A stretch of 48,667 nucleotides of DNA, taken from assembly GCA_016124855.1 (NCBI GenBank), contig WGMX01000022.1, forward strand, positions 1 through 48,667. Direction: 5' to 3'. This DNA comes from Anaerolineaceae bacterium. Its GTDB lineage: Bacteria; Chloroflexota; Anaerolineae; Aggregatilineales; Phototrophicaceae. The first letter of the stretch is position 1; the number at the start of each line of letters is the position of its first letter. This document shows positions 17,826 through 25,946 of the stretch, piece after piece. A program made the position numbers and the translations under genes. The notes below the pieces were generated by a model that made no database searches, was not told the origin of the DNA, and was given only the letters and a program-made list of their open reading frames with translations.

Positions 17826-18875
17826 TTAACCTTTTAAGCAGCAGTCTAACGGACAAATATCATGATTTGGGCCGCGCAGACCAAGTGCTTGGCGGTTTGG
17901 ATTTTCCGTCATCCGTTCAGTGACCAGTTCGCGAATCATACGGACAAATGTGGGATGTGTTCCCACCGTTGCCGAGCGAACCATTGTTATGCCCAGTTCA
18001 CACGCCTTTTCGTGTGCTTCTTTATCTAAGTCATATAGGACTTCCATGTGATCGGAAATGAAGCCGATGGGATGGATAATCAAATCGGAGTAGCCTTGTA
18101 TCGATAGGGTTTGCATATATTCGAGAATGTCTGGCCCCAGCCACGGACTATGAGGCGAACCGCTGCGGCTTTGATAGACCAGTTGGTATTGACTGATGCC
18201 AACTTGCTGCGCCACTAATTGACACGCATCCTGCAATTGGGCTTCGTAATCGCTGTGTTTAGCCATCGCCAGAGGAACACTGTGTGCCGTAAATACGACC
18301 GGAATATCAGCACGACGCTCGGCTGGAAACTGATCTAAAGCCTTCTGTAAATTTTCAGCGTTGGGGCGTATAAAACCCGGATGGTTGTAAAACATGCGAA
18401 TTTTATCGAAGGTCGGAGCATCCTCGACACCCGTGCTGGCTCGAATGATGTCCTCCCGATACTGGCGACAGCCTGAGTAAGAGCTGAAGCCGGATGTGAA
18501 AAACGCGATAGCCCGTTTGATGCCATCATCGCGCATTTGCCGAACGGTGTCGCTAATCAAAGGATGCCAGTTGCGATTGCCAAAATAGATGGGCAGGTTG
18601 ATTCCGTGTGTTTTGAATTCGGCTTCTAACGCAGCGATCAAGGCACGATTTTGGGCATTAATCGGGCTGACACCATTAAAAAGTTCGTAGTGATGCGCGA
18701 CCTCAACCAGTCGTTCGCGCGGGATACTGCGTCCACCTGTGACATTTTCTAAAAATGGGATGACATCGTCCATGCCCTCTGGCCCACCAAAGGACATCAA
18801 AAGCAGTGCATCGTAGTCATGTGCTTGATTGTCAAACTTTGGAGCATCAACCGATTGGGCGCCGTAGATCGTCAT
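17826..18875 (-). CDS. hemH: Ferrochelatase, probable coproporphyrin type with Fe-S cysteines
   Basis: This 349-residue enzyme inserts ferrous iron into the porphyrin. Conserved points are LLMSFGGPEG, the active-site His198 in VFTAHSVP, YQSRSGSPHSPWLGPD and Glu278 in GFISDHMEVLYDLD. Four cysteines fit a [2Fe-2S] ferrochelatase: C136 in SSYSGCRQYRED and a C-terminal cluster C341, C345, C346, which compares with the internal-plus-C-terminal cysteine arrangement reported for actinobacterial enzymes (known family pattern). The spacing here, Cx3CC, differs. With the ChdC gene 23 bases upstream, coproporphyrin III is the likely substrate (CpfC role); this is inference. Confidence 0.92.
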   Translation of the reverse strand: MTIYGAQSVDAPKFDNQAHDYDALLLMSFGGPEGMDDVIPFLENVTGGRSIPRERLVEVAHHYELFNGVSPINAQNRALIAALEAEFKTHGINLPIYFGNRNWHPLISDTVRQMRDDGIKRAIAFFTSGFSSYSGCRQYREDIIRASTGVEDAPTFDKIRMFYNHPGFIRPNAENLQKALDQFPAERRADIPVVFTAHSVPLAMAKHSDYEAQLQDACQLVAQQVGISQYQLVYQSRSGSPHSPWLGPDILEYMQTLSIQGYSDLIIHPIGFISDHMEVLYDLDKEAHEKACELGITMVRSATVGTHPTFVRMIRELVTERMTENPNRQALGLRGPNHDICPLDCCLKG

Positions 18876-18898
18876 ATCTATGTGTCACTTTCACATCA

Positions 18899-20026
18899 TT
18901 ACACTAAAACGCGTGTACCGACGTAGATGATGCCATTGCGGATTTCAACCTGATAGGTTTCAACCGATTTGCGGACGAGGCCGTCAACAGCCACGCCTGT
19001 TTTCAGATCAAATTTGCCGTAATGCCACGGGCATACGACACTACATTCATCGGCGTTCACTTTGCCTTCTGTCAGTGGGCCGCGCGCGTGTGTGCAGCGG
19101 TTGTTCAGCGCGTAAATCATGCCACTGACATTAAAAAGCCCGACCATCTTACCTTCTAAAAATACAGTTTTAGTCTCGCCAGCCGCGAGTTCATCCAATG
19201 GACAGACCTCAGTCCACGCTTCGTGGGCTTCACCGGCTGTGATGGGCTGGGCGATGGCAGGGCCGCCAAGCGCATCTAAGGCTTCTTCCAAACGCATGTT
19301 GATACAGGTGAACAACGGCGTATCCTGAAGCGTATAGCGGCTCGATTCGGTTTCGCGCAGTTCTTGTACCAGATCAAGAAAATCCGATGGTTCGTCAGTT
19401 TCAAAGGCAAGGATAAATTCGTAATCATCCAGACCAAAACTATAGGTCGTGTTCAGGCGAACAGAGGGATATTTGCGCCCAACCTCAATGTGTTCATCCA
19501 TGATTCCCTGCCGTGCCTGCTGCGACATTTGATACCAATCACGGGTTTTGATGAACGGGTAAACAAATAGATATTTGGCTTCAGACGGATCAATAATCAA
19601 GCGTTCTTCGTCTGTGTCGGTAGCCGCCCCGCGTATTTCGTAGATGGAACGTTTGGTTTGGGATAAGTACGAGTACTCCATGTTCAAGTAACTGCCCATT
19701 TGAGTACTCGCAACCGCAGTTGCAAGTTCACGGAAAGGGATAGGACTTTCGGCAATTTGCCACAGGAGCAAGTCGGCATCTGCCCGTGTTCCCATCAAAC
19801 TATAAGGGCGTAGGAGCATCTGACGGTTGAAACTGCGAATGACATCCGCCAGTTCTTGTTTCTGTGCCGCTTGCTCGTCCGGATTCAAACGGCGCCACGC
19901 TTGATCAACTTTATACAGGGCAAAACGAATATATTGACGGCGGGCCAGTTGTTTACCGCGATCTTCAGGCTGGCTACCGTTGGAATGAGAGGTGTGCTGG
20001 TGATTGGGGCGTGGTCGTGAGGTCAT
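18899..20026 (-). CDS. chdC: Coproheme decarboxylase (HemQ/ChdC) fused to a Rieske domain
   Basis: This 375-residue two-domain protein starts with a chlorite-dismutase-family domain at about 25-245. It has VYPFIKTRDWY (Y156 at the position of the catalytic tyrosine of HemQ, and K160), His179 in GIMDEHIEVGRKYP as the likely heme ligand, and an ESSRYTLQDTPLF segment matching the family end. HemQ decarboxylates two propionates of coproheme to give heme b. Residues about 275-375 form a Rieske [2Fe-2S] domain with C311-x-H313 and C332-xx-H335 (CTHARG and CPWHYGKFDLKTG). The protein has no signal peptide and should be cytoplasmic. It is the first gene of the heme operon. A Rieske partner could supply or accept electrons for the peroxide-linked reaction; that role is inference. 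Confidence 0.9.
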   Translation of the reverse strand: MTSRPRPNHQHTSHSNGSQPEDRGKQLARRQYIRFALYKVDQAWRRLNPDEQAAQKQELADVIRSFNRQMLLRPYSLMGTRADADLLLWQIAESPIPFRELATAVASTQMGSYLNMEYSYLSQTKRSIYEIRGAATDTDEERLIIDPSEAKYLFVYPFIKTRDWYQMSQQARQGIMDEHIEVGRKYPSVRLNTTYSFGLDDYEFILAFETDEPSDFLDLVQELRETESSRYTLQDTPLFTCINMRLEEALDALGGPAIAQPITAGEAHEAWTEVCPLDELAAGETKTVFLEGKMVGLFNVSGMIYALNNRCTHARGPLTEGKVNADECSVVCPWHYGKFDLKTGVAVDGLVRKSVETYQVEIRNGIIYVGTRVLV

Positions 20027-20071
20027 AAATATCTCGCAGCAGCAAAGATTTGATGGAAATTGTAGTGAAAT

Positions 20072-20107
20072 CTACATAAATCTACAGCAATATGTATAAA
20101 CATTCAA
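20072..20107 (-). promoter_or_regulatory. Candidate promoter of the heme operon with repeat over the -10
   Basis: On the minus strand TTGAAT (20107-20102) and TAGATT (20084-20079) are 17 bases apart, placing the start about 45 bases before chdC. The plus-strand 9-mer AAATCTACA occurs twice with a 10-base period (20068-20076 and 20078-20086), and TGTAG at 20061-20065 makes an inverted partner. It could be an operator overlapping the -10; no regulator is identified. Confidence 0.4.
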
Positions 20108-20150
20108 GTTTGGAGTTTATGAGAATGTTTTATGGGAATGAACATCGCCC

Positions 20151-20185
20151 AAAATAAAACGACTCAGAACGAGTCGTTTTATTTT
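20151..20185. terminator. Bidirectional intrinsic terminator
   Basis: Perfect 15-base arms AAAATAAAACGACTC and GAGTCGTTTTATTTT surround a 5-base loop (20166-20170). It lies about 60 bases past the stop of the minus-strand gene at 20244 and upstream of the heme promoter, so it insulates the two operons. Confidence 0.85.
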
Positions 20186-20243
20186 CTGGTTTTGGTTCGG
20201 GGCGGTTGCCATGCTGCCCAATAAAAGCAGCACTTCCGTTTGT

Positions 20244-22355
20244 CTAATTGCTTTTTGCAGGGCTTATGGTCACCGCTTGTGTTGCTGTGCGACCCTCTGT
20301 ACAGATGAGCGCCGCTGCGCCGCTTTCAAAGGGACGATCTGTGTCCTGAACATCAAACACCAACTGACCGTCAATCCATGCTTGTATGCGGCTTCCGTTC
20401 GCTTCCAATTCCAATTGGTAGGTTTGCCCAAATTTCCAATCCAATGGCTTGGAGGCCAAAATCTGTTCACCATCGAGTGCTTTAACCAAATTTACAACGC
20501 CCGCATTCGAGAGAATCAAGCCATAGTAACGGCGCATACCCTGTACACGAATGCCTAACCCCGCGGCTTTTACCATGTGAGGTGTGACATCCGCGCTGAC
20601 ACGGTAATTCTTCCAGTCACGTGTACCCTGAATCAATAAGCCTGTGCCTGCATTTTGTACAACCCGATAGGTATCCCACCAGCGCATTTCTGTCTGGTCA
20701 GTGCCATCCACCCATGCCCGCCGCCACAGGTTGCCGCCCTCTGCGGGCTTCTTAAAGGTGACGCTTGGCTCTCCGTCCCACGTGAGATAATCCACGTATA
20801 CACTGCCGCTGCCGGCCTGCGCCGCATTGACTTCAAAGCCAATCTCAGCAATGGGCGCGCCATCCAGTTCGGGAATGAGCCATGTCAACTCCTGTCGCTG
20901 CCCCGCTTTAAGCGATACCGGCGAACCTTCGCAGCGTACAAACGCGTCTTTGGCTCCGTAGTGGTTCAGATATAACGTCACGTTAACATCACCCGCATTA
21001 TTGGCATCAGCCAAAACGCTCGCCCGTACTGTTTGTCCGGGATACAGCGTCGGAGAGGCCAGCAGTTTGTAATGATCAAAACCAATGGCTTCCTGTGGAA
21101 TGAAGGTCGCTGTGCTGGCGCGCACGGTTGAGCCTGCTTGCAGTCCGTGATAGCGCAAGGCAAGACTGCGCGAACCTGCCTCACTGTGACCGGACACATT
21201 TTCAACTGTTAGTAATGCGGCATGATCCGGCGCGGCCATAAATCCCTGTACCGAACCCGGCAGTTCAAAATGAAAACGTGCACCGTTCTTGGCATGAACG
21301 GGTTCAAGTCCGGCGAGCGCCCGTCCGATGTTGACGACCTTGTAGGTTTGCGCCGCCGCGTCGGTAATGGCGCTGCCACCATCAGCCGTTGGCAAATACA
21401 ACCGATCTGCCACCGGGCCGCGCCAATCATAGCCGTTTTCAAAAGCTTTTAGGCCGTTCTTGATGCCCAAAATGCAGCCAACGTTACCTGAATTGCAGTC
21501 AGTATCCCAACCACTGGTATTGACCATCATCAAGGACTGACCGAGATCATTATTGCCATGCAGCAGACTCATGATAATCAGCGCGTGATTGGGAATGGTA
21601 TGGCAGTTTCCACCGTACTTATCGTAACCATAATTGGCGACAATCTGTTCACGGGTTTGGTGCCAATCGGGAAATTCAGCGTGCCATTCGCGGATGTCAT
21701 TGATCATCCGATACGTGAGTGAGGTTTTAGGAATTAGGCTCAAACCTGTATCAATCAGCTTGTTGAGGTCTGGTTCGACGTAAGCCTGCGCTTCCATCGC
21801 CGCGATCATCTGGGCGTCATAAATCGCCTCGCCGTCATGGCTGACACTTCCCGCCTGACCAGCCAGATACGCTGCTAATTCTGGATCACCGGGGGAGACC
21901 ATGCCCCAACCATCAATGAAAATTTGTGCGCCGATTTGTTCCGCTACCACCTGCGAATTCATCTCGATTGAGCCGCTGCGAGGCGCGGGAATGCCATTTT
22001 TCAGGCGGATATAGGCCGTATGCTCGGTTGAATTTCCTAATCCGCCCCACCACAAAATGGTGCGATATTCGATGATGTAGTTAAGCCATGTCTGCCCTAT
22101 TTGAGCGGCGGTTAGCTGGCGTGAATTGCCATAATCCGGCAGTGCGCGCAGGAAGGTAAACGTACCACTAATGTCATCATCGGTAACGATCAAAGGCATC
22201 CCGAGCTGGTCATGGACATAACCTTTGATTTCGCCCAACTTCTTCATGATGTCGTCGTACCACCAGCCCTCGAACGGTCGTCCCAGATAAACGCCGACGA
22301 TTTTTCCTAAAACCCCGGCGTAAGTTCGTTCTGCATAATCCGCAGGAATTGCCAT
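20244..22355 (-). CDS. ADP-ribosylglycohydrolase-family protein with C-terminal beta domains
   Basis: This 703-residue protein has no signal peptide and is predicted cytoplasmic. Residues about 8-350 match the ADP-ribosylglycohydrolase (DraG-like) fold. The first metal motif is TDDD at 58-61, there is a GSVSHDGEAIYDAQMIAAM stretch (169-187), and the second metal motif is WDTDCNSG at 283-290, equivalent to GDTDT in DraG. About 350 further residues are beta-rich; the last about 150 look like a LamG/DUF1080-type jelly roll (GLLIQGTRDWKNYRVSADV, then a lectin-like strand pattern). The family removes ADP-ribose or other ribosyl groups from proteins and small molecules. The location as last gene of a sugar-type ABC operon suggests it processes the imported compound, which cannot be named. 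Confidence 0.85.
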   Translation of the reverse strand: MAIPADYAERTYAGVLGKIVGVYLGRPFEGWWYDDIMKKLGEIKGYVHDQLGMPLIVTDDDISGTFTFLRALPDYGNSRQLTAAQIGQTWLNYIIEYRTILWWGGLGNSTEHTAYIRLKNGIPAPRSGSIEMNSQVVAEQIGAQIFIDGWGMVSPGDPELAAYLAGQAGSVSHDGEAIYDAQMIAAMEAQAYVEPDLNKLIDTGLSLIPKTSLTYRMINDIREWHAEFPDWHQTREQIVANYGYDKYGGNCHTIPNHALIIMSLLHGNNDLGQSLMMVNTSGWDTDCNSGNVGCILGIKNGLKAFENGYDWRGPVADRLYLPTADGGSAITDAAAQTYKVVNIGRALAGLEPVHAKNGARFHFELPGSVQGFMAAPDHAALLTVENVSGHSEAGSRSLALRYHGLQAGSTVRASTATFIPQEAIGFDHYKLLASPTLYPGQTVRASVLADANNAGDVNVTLYLNHYGAKDAFVRCEGSPVSLKAGQRQELTWLIPELDGAPIAEIGFEVNAAQAGSGSVYVDYLTWDGEPSVTFKKPAEGGNLWRRAWVDGTDQTEMRWWDTYRVVQNAGTGLLIQGTRDWKNYRVSADVTPHMVKAAGLGIRVQGMRRYYGLILSNAGVVNLVKALDGEQILASKPLDWKFGQTYQLELEANGSRIQAWIDGQLVFDVQDTDRPFESGAAALICTEGRTATQAVTISPAKSN

Positions 22356-22403
22356 CTAAAAGACTCCTTGTCGTGTAAACATTAAATGTGGGACTGCGCT
22401 TGA

Positions 22404-23243
22404 TTATGCCTTCAGCCCACCCTGAGTCAGTCCGTCGATAAACCGTCGCTGCAATAGCAAAAATAACAAAATGACCGGGATGACCATAATCACCGATCCG
22501 GCATTGGTCAGTCCCCAGTCACGCGCGAACTGCTGTTGGAAGGCGAATAAACTGGTTGAAACGGGTTTCAATTCAGGTTTTTGCAGGAAGGTCAGCCCGA
22601 ATAAAAATTCGTTCCATGTTTGCAGCCCAACCACCAATCCGGCGGTTAGAAACCCCGGCCACGACAGCGGCAGAATGATATGCCGGTACACCTGCCAGTT
22701 GGTCGCACCATCAATACGCGCCGCTTCCATAAATTCTTCAGGCAGCGAAACCATGTACGACCGCAGCAAGAAAGTTGCAAACGGCGAGTACAAGGCGCAG
22801 TAGATGATGATTAATCCGAAATGCGAATTGACCAGACCAACCTGCCGCCACATGAAAAACAGAGGGATCATAAAAAGCTGTGGTGGGACGCTGGTTCCGA
22901 TCATAAAGTAGAAGCCAATGAAATCACCACCGCGCAGCTTAAGCCGTGCCAGCGCATAGGCTGCCGCGCCTGCCAGCAGCAGCGTACCGAAAATCGTGCC
23001 GATGGTTAGGATGGTGCTGTTGCCAAGAGTTGTCGCAAAGTTACCCTGCGCCCACGCATCTGGAAAATTCTGTAAACGCGGGTTAATTGGGAATCCAAAC
23101 GGGTTTTGTGCGATTTCGCCGGTTGTTTTGATGGAATTCATGAACAACATGACCACTGGCATCAACGCGAAGACGGCGAAAATGGACAGGATGAGGTAAT
23201 TGGGAATAGTGGAAGCCGTTCGACGTGAGCGTGTAAGTATCAT
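22404..23243 (-). CDS. Carbohydrate ABC transporter permease, MalG-like
   Basis: This 279-residue inner-membrane subunit has six predicted helices. The EAA loop that contacts the ATPase is EEFMEAARIDGATNWQVYRHIILPLSWPG. I start at the ATG at 23243, which overlaps the upstream permease stop as ATGA and follows GAGG; an alternative ATG lies 9 bases upstream. No ATPase gene is in the operon, so it probably borrows a shared MsiK-like ATPase, as CUT1 family systems often do. Confidence 0.93.
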   Translation of the reverse strand: MILTRSRRTASTIPNYLILSIFAVFALMPVVMLFMNSIKTTGEIAQNPFGFPINPRLQNFPDAWAQGNFATTLGNSTILTIGTIFGTLLLAGAAAYALARLKLRGGDFIGFYFMIGTSVPPQLFMIPLFFMWRQVGLVNSHFGLIIIYCALYSPFATFLLRSYMVSLPEEFMEAARIDGATNWQVYRHIILPLSWPGFLTAGLVVGLQTWNEFLFGLTFLQKPELKPVSTSLFAFQQQFARDWGLTNAGSVIMVIPVILLFLLLQRRFIDGLTQGGLKA

Positions 23244-24190
23244 ATTTCCCATCCTCGTCTGCGTAAAATCACGAATATTCCTACTGTAATCATTACCCAG
23301 AGGGTCATCATGATACCGATTGAAGCAGCATAGCCTACGTCAAAGCGGAAGAATGCCTGATTATAGAGATGTGTGGACATGACTTCGGAGGCGTGGGCAG
23401 GTCCCCCGCCTGTCATGATGTAGATGTAATCGAAGGTCAACGACGACCAGATGATAATCATGAGTAGGGTGAAAACCAGCGTCGGACGGATGCTCGGCAG
23501 CGTGACATACCAGAACTGCTGGAAGCGGCTTGCGCCGTCGAGCCGTGCTACTTCATAAAGCTCGGTATCGACAGCCGTCATGGCCGCCAGATACATGACG
23601 ACCAAGAATCCCCAGAAGTGCCAATTATCGACAAATGCCACCCCATATAGAGCGCTGTCCTTGTTGCCGAGGATGGCAAAGTTCAGCCACGGGATTCCGT
23701 GTTCAGCCAGCCACACGCCAATACCATTGCGCGGGGACAAAATAAAACGCCACATTTGCGTGTTGACGACACTTGAAATCACGTAAGGAATAAAGAAAAC
23801 CAGCCGAAAAAAGATTTGTCCGCGTTTAATTCCCGACATTAGATAAGCGCCGGTTAAACCCATAATGACTGGAACGGTGAGAAACACCAGCGTCCATGTC
23901 AGATTATTGCCGAGGGCTTTGAAAAATACTTTATCTTGAAAAAGGTTTTTAAAATTTTCGAGGCCAATAAACACGGGTGAGCCGTAACCAGACCATTCGG
24001 TAAAGGCGATGTAAATACTAAAGATGGTTGGAATAACAATCACAATGAGATTGAGCGCGAGAATGGGAAGAATGAACGACCAGCGCCCAAGAACTTCCAG
24101 ACGTGTACGCTGCCTCGGTCGATGAACGATACCGATGGGTGGAATACCAGTATCGGCAACTGAGGAAGGTGTCGTTGCAGATTGGGTCAT
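23240..24190 (-). CDS. Carbohydrate ABC transporter permease, MalF/UgpA-like
   Basis: This 316-residue inner-membrane subunit pairs with the MalG-like permease. The EAA loop is ELYEVARLDGASRFQQFWYVTLPSIRPTL; an N-terminal cytoplasmic segment of about 40 residues precedes the first helix (WSFILPILALNLIVIVI). MTQSATTPSS is the chosen start because TGGAG lies 9 bases ahead; the open extension to 24274 runs into the intercistronic hairpin region. It overlaps the next permease by 4 bases. Confidence 0.93.
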   Translation of the reverse strand: MTQSATTPSSVADTGIPPIGIVHRPRQRTRLEVLGRWSFILPILALNLIVIVIPTIFSIYIAFTEWSGYGSPVFIGLENFKNLFQDKVFFKALGNNLTWTLVFLTVPVIMGLTGAYLMSGIKRGQIFFRLVFFIPYVISSVVNTQMWRFILSPRNGIGVWLAEHGIPWLNFAILGNKDSALYGVAFVDNWHFWGFLVVMYLAAMTAVDTELYEVARLDGASRFQQFWYVTLPSIRPTLVFTLLMIIIWSSLTFDYIYIMTGGGPAHASEVMSTHLYNQAFFRFDVGYAASIGIMMTLWVMITVGIFVILRRRGWEI

Positions 24191-24296
24191 GCGGATTCTC
24201 CAGACATAATACTTCAGCGATGTTTGAGCCGGATTGTTTCGCCGCTTGAGGGAAAAATAATCTGAATAACGCAAGCTGAAAAACAGGCTGCGTCAT

Positions 24297-24328
24297 GTTC
24301 AGGGGCATATCTAAACACGCCCCTGAAC
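24297..24328 (-). other. Intercistronic hairpin after the binding-protein gene
   Basis: Perfect 10-base arms GTTCAGGGGC (24297-24306) and GCCCCTGAAC (24319-24328) around a 12-base loop, with no T tract. Its place between the binding protein and first permease matches the mRNA-stabilising or partial-termination hairpins known in other ABC operons (as between malE and malF), which give excess binding protein. Confidence 0.65.
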
Positions 24329-24346
24329 GCATGTCGTTAGAACAGA

Positions 24347-25687
24347 TTAACGCTTCGGTATCGGCAGAGTCTTGCCGTCCGCGCGTGCTTTATCCCATTC
24401 TTCTTGCTGTGTAGCGAGATAATCCTCAACGCTGAGATCGCCAGCCCATACCTGTTCAACATCTTGCCACAGTTGAACATCCGCATCAGCAGGCCAGAAC
24501 GTCCACGTTGTGTAACCGTAACGGCCTTCACCGGTGACCTTGGCAAAGTCGGAGAAATATCGAACGACGCGCGGGTCAGAACCTTCGGGGAAGTCGGCAT
24601 CCGTATAGTGCAGCGGCACCATCCATTCACCGAAATCGGCTCCGGCGGCGTTCTGCAAAACCAATTTAGGATCACTTAGCAGAAAGTTCAGAACTTCTAC
24701 TGCGGCATCAACATTCTTGGATTTCGCGTTGACCGAGATGGTGCTGCCGGTGGCGAGTTCATAGTTATAGTCGCCCACACCGTCTTTGAACATCGGAATC
24801 GGTGCCCAGTCCCATTGATCGGGGATGTCAGCTGTAAAGTACGATTTCATATTGGCGAACTGCCATGTACCGGACATCATCATGGCTGATTTACCGGTGG
24901 TCAAATCAGCAAAATCGTCTGCGCTGGCATAGGCATAATAGTTATCGAGGCTGCCACCAAACCAACCTTTGTCGGCGATCTGGTCTTTCAGCAGCTGCAT
25001 TGCTTCAACGAATTCGGGGTCTGTCCACTTCTTTTCGCCAATTAGGGCTTTGTAGAGGTTATCTGGCCCGACGTAGTTATTCAGATAGATGCCCACTAAG
25101 TGTTCGTTAGAGGGTTTCCATTCACTGTTGCTGTAGGCAAATGGATGTATGCCCGCCGCAGCAATCGTCTCGCATAATTTCCAGAAATCGGCGGCATTGG
25201 TGGGAACAGTCCAATTGTTTCTTTCAAATAAGCTCTTGTTGTAAAACAGGATCAGGCTTTCATAGGTCAGGGGAAGGCTGTAAAGCTTGCCTTCAAGGAT
25301 GCCGGACTCGTAAGCCCAAGGCAGCAGTTTGTCTTTCCAGCCATCTTTTTCGGCGTAGCTGTCAAGCGGCTGAATTTGTCCTGAAGCAATATATTCGGCG
25401 ATGAAGGACGCACCCGGTGTCTGGAGGATATCAGGCGCTTCACCGGCTTGGAAGGCCGTGCGCAGCACATCATCCAGTTTTTCTTGACCGACAAGTTCGA
25501 GCTTAATATTGGGATGCGAGTCATTGAATGCTTTAACAAAAGTATTTTGAACGTGGTCGAGGAATCCACCGGACTCGGTCCACCATGTTACGGTAACCAC
25601 ATCTTGGGCACGGGCCACTAAGGAACCCGTCAAGGCAAGTAGAAGAATTAGAACGGGAGTTAAGACTAAAGAGCGGCGCGATTTCAT
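24347..25687 (-). CDS. Extracellular sugar-type solute-binding protein
   Basis: This 446-residue exported protein has a signal peptide ending near ARA-QD (residues 1-27), then TVTWWTESGGFLDHVQNTFVKAF, a typical CUT1 (family 1) binding-protein beginning, and PDILQTPGASFIAEYIASGQ. No lipobox cysteine is visible at the cleavage site. AAGGAG lies about 8 bases before the ATG. It is the first gene of the operon with the two permeases and the ADP-ribosylglycohydrolase-like gene, transcribed from the divergent promoter region at 25688-25946. The ligand is unknown; the partners hint at a ribosyl- or glycosyl-containing compound. Confidence 0.92.
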   Translation of the reverse strand: MKSRRSLVLTPVLILLLALTGSLVARAQDVVTVTWWTESGGFLDHVQNTFVKAFNDSHPNIKLELVGQEKLDDVLRTAFQAGEAPDILQTPGASFIAEYIASGQIQPLDSYAEKDGWKDKLLPWAYESGILEGKLYSLPLTYESLILFYNKSLFERNNWTVPTNAADFWKLCETIAAAGIHPFAYSNSEWKPSNEHLVGIYLNNYVGPDNLYKALIGEKKWTDPEFVEAMQLLKDQIADKGWFGGSLDNYYAYASADDFADLTTGKSAMMMSGTWQFANMKSYFTADIPDQWDWAPIPMFKDGVGDYNYELATGSTISVNAKSKNVDAAVEVLNFLLSDPKLVLQNAAGADFGEWMVPLHYTDADFPEGSDPRVVRYFSDFAKVTGEGRYGYTTWTFWPADADVQLWQDVEQVWAGDLSVEDYLATQQEEWDKARADGKTLPIPKR

Positions 25688-25770
25688 AAAAGACTCCTTA
25701 TCAACATCTAATACAAAACACAGTCTTACTTTTTGATGCGGAAGATTTCTCCAACACCTCCTTGTCTCAG

Positions 25771-25803
25771 CCTGATAAACAGGGGTAAACTTTGCTAAAC
25801 AAA
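25771..25803. promoter_or_regulatory. Candidate operator pair for the LacI-type regulator, importer side
   Basis: Two 13-base near-palindromes with a TAAA centre, CCTGATAAACAGG (25771-25783) and TTTGCTAAACAAA (25791-25803), begin 20 bases apart. They lie just downstream of the -10 of the importer promoter, where a bound repressor would block initiation or early elongation. The match to operators of the regulator at 27896 is inferred. Confidence 0.55.
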
Positions 25804-25813
25804 TTTTGACGCG

Positions 25814-25842
25814 ATGTTATCCGAAAACCAAAACCGTGTCAA
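25814..25842 (-). promoter_or_regulatory. Promoter of the ABC importer operon
   Basis: On the minus strand TTGACA (25842-25837), a 17-base spacer and TAACAT (25819-25814) form a good sigma-70-like promoter. The expected start near 25807 gives a 5' leader of about 120 bases containing the operator pair. Confidence 0.65.
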
Positions 25843-25874
25843 GGAGTCCAATACAGGCGATAAACTGCGGTAAA

Positions 25875-25910
25875 ATTGATAAACAACGCGTGCTATTTTT
25901 GTTTAGCAAA
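25875..25910. promoter_or_regulatory. Candidate operator pair, secreted-glycohydrolase side
   Basis: ATTGATAAACAAC (25875-25887) and the inverted copy TTTGTTTAGCAAA (25898-25910) share the TGnTAAACA core with the pair at 25771-25803. The second is identical over all 13 bases to the complement of 25791-25803, and it sits in the wider palindrome TTTTTG-5-CAAAAA (25896-25912). These lie 37-72 bases before the ATG at 25947, where a promoter would be expected. Confidence 0.55.
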
Positions 25911-25946
25911 AACAGGTTCACTACTTAAACCGGATGGTCAAATCAT

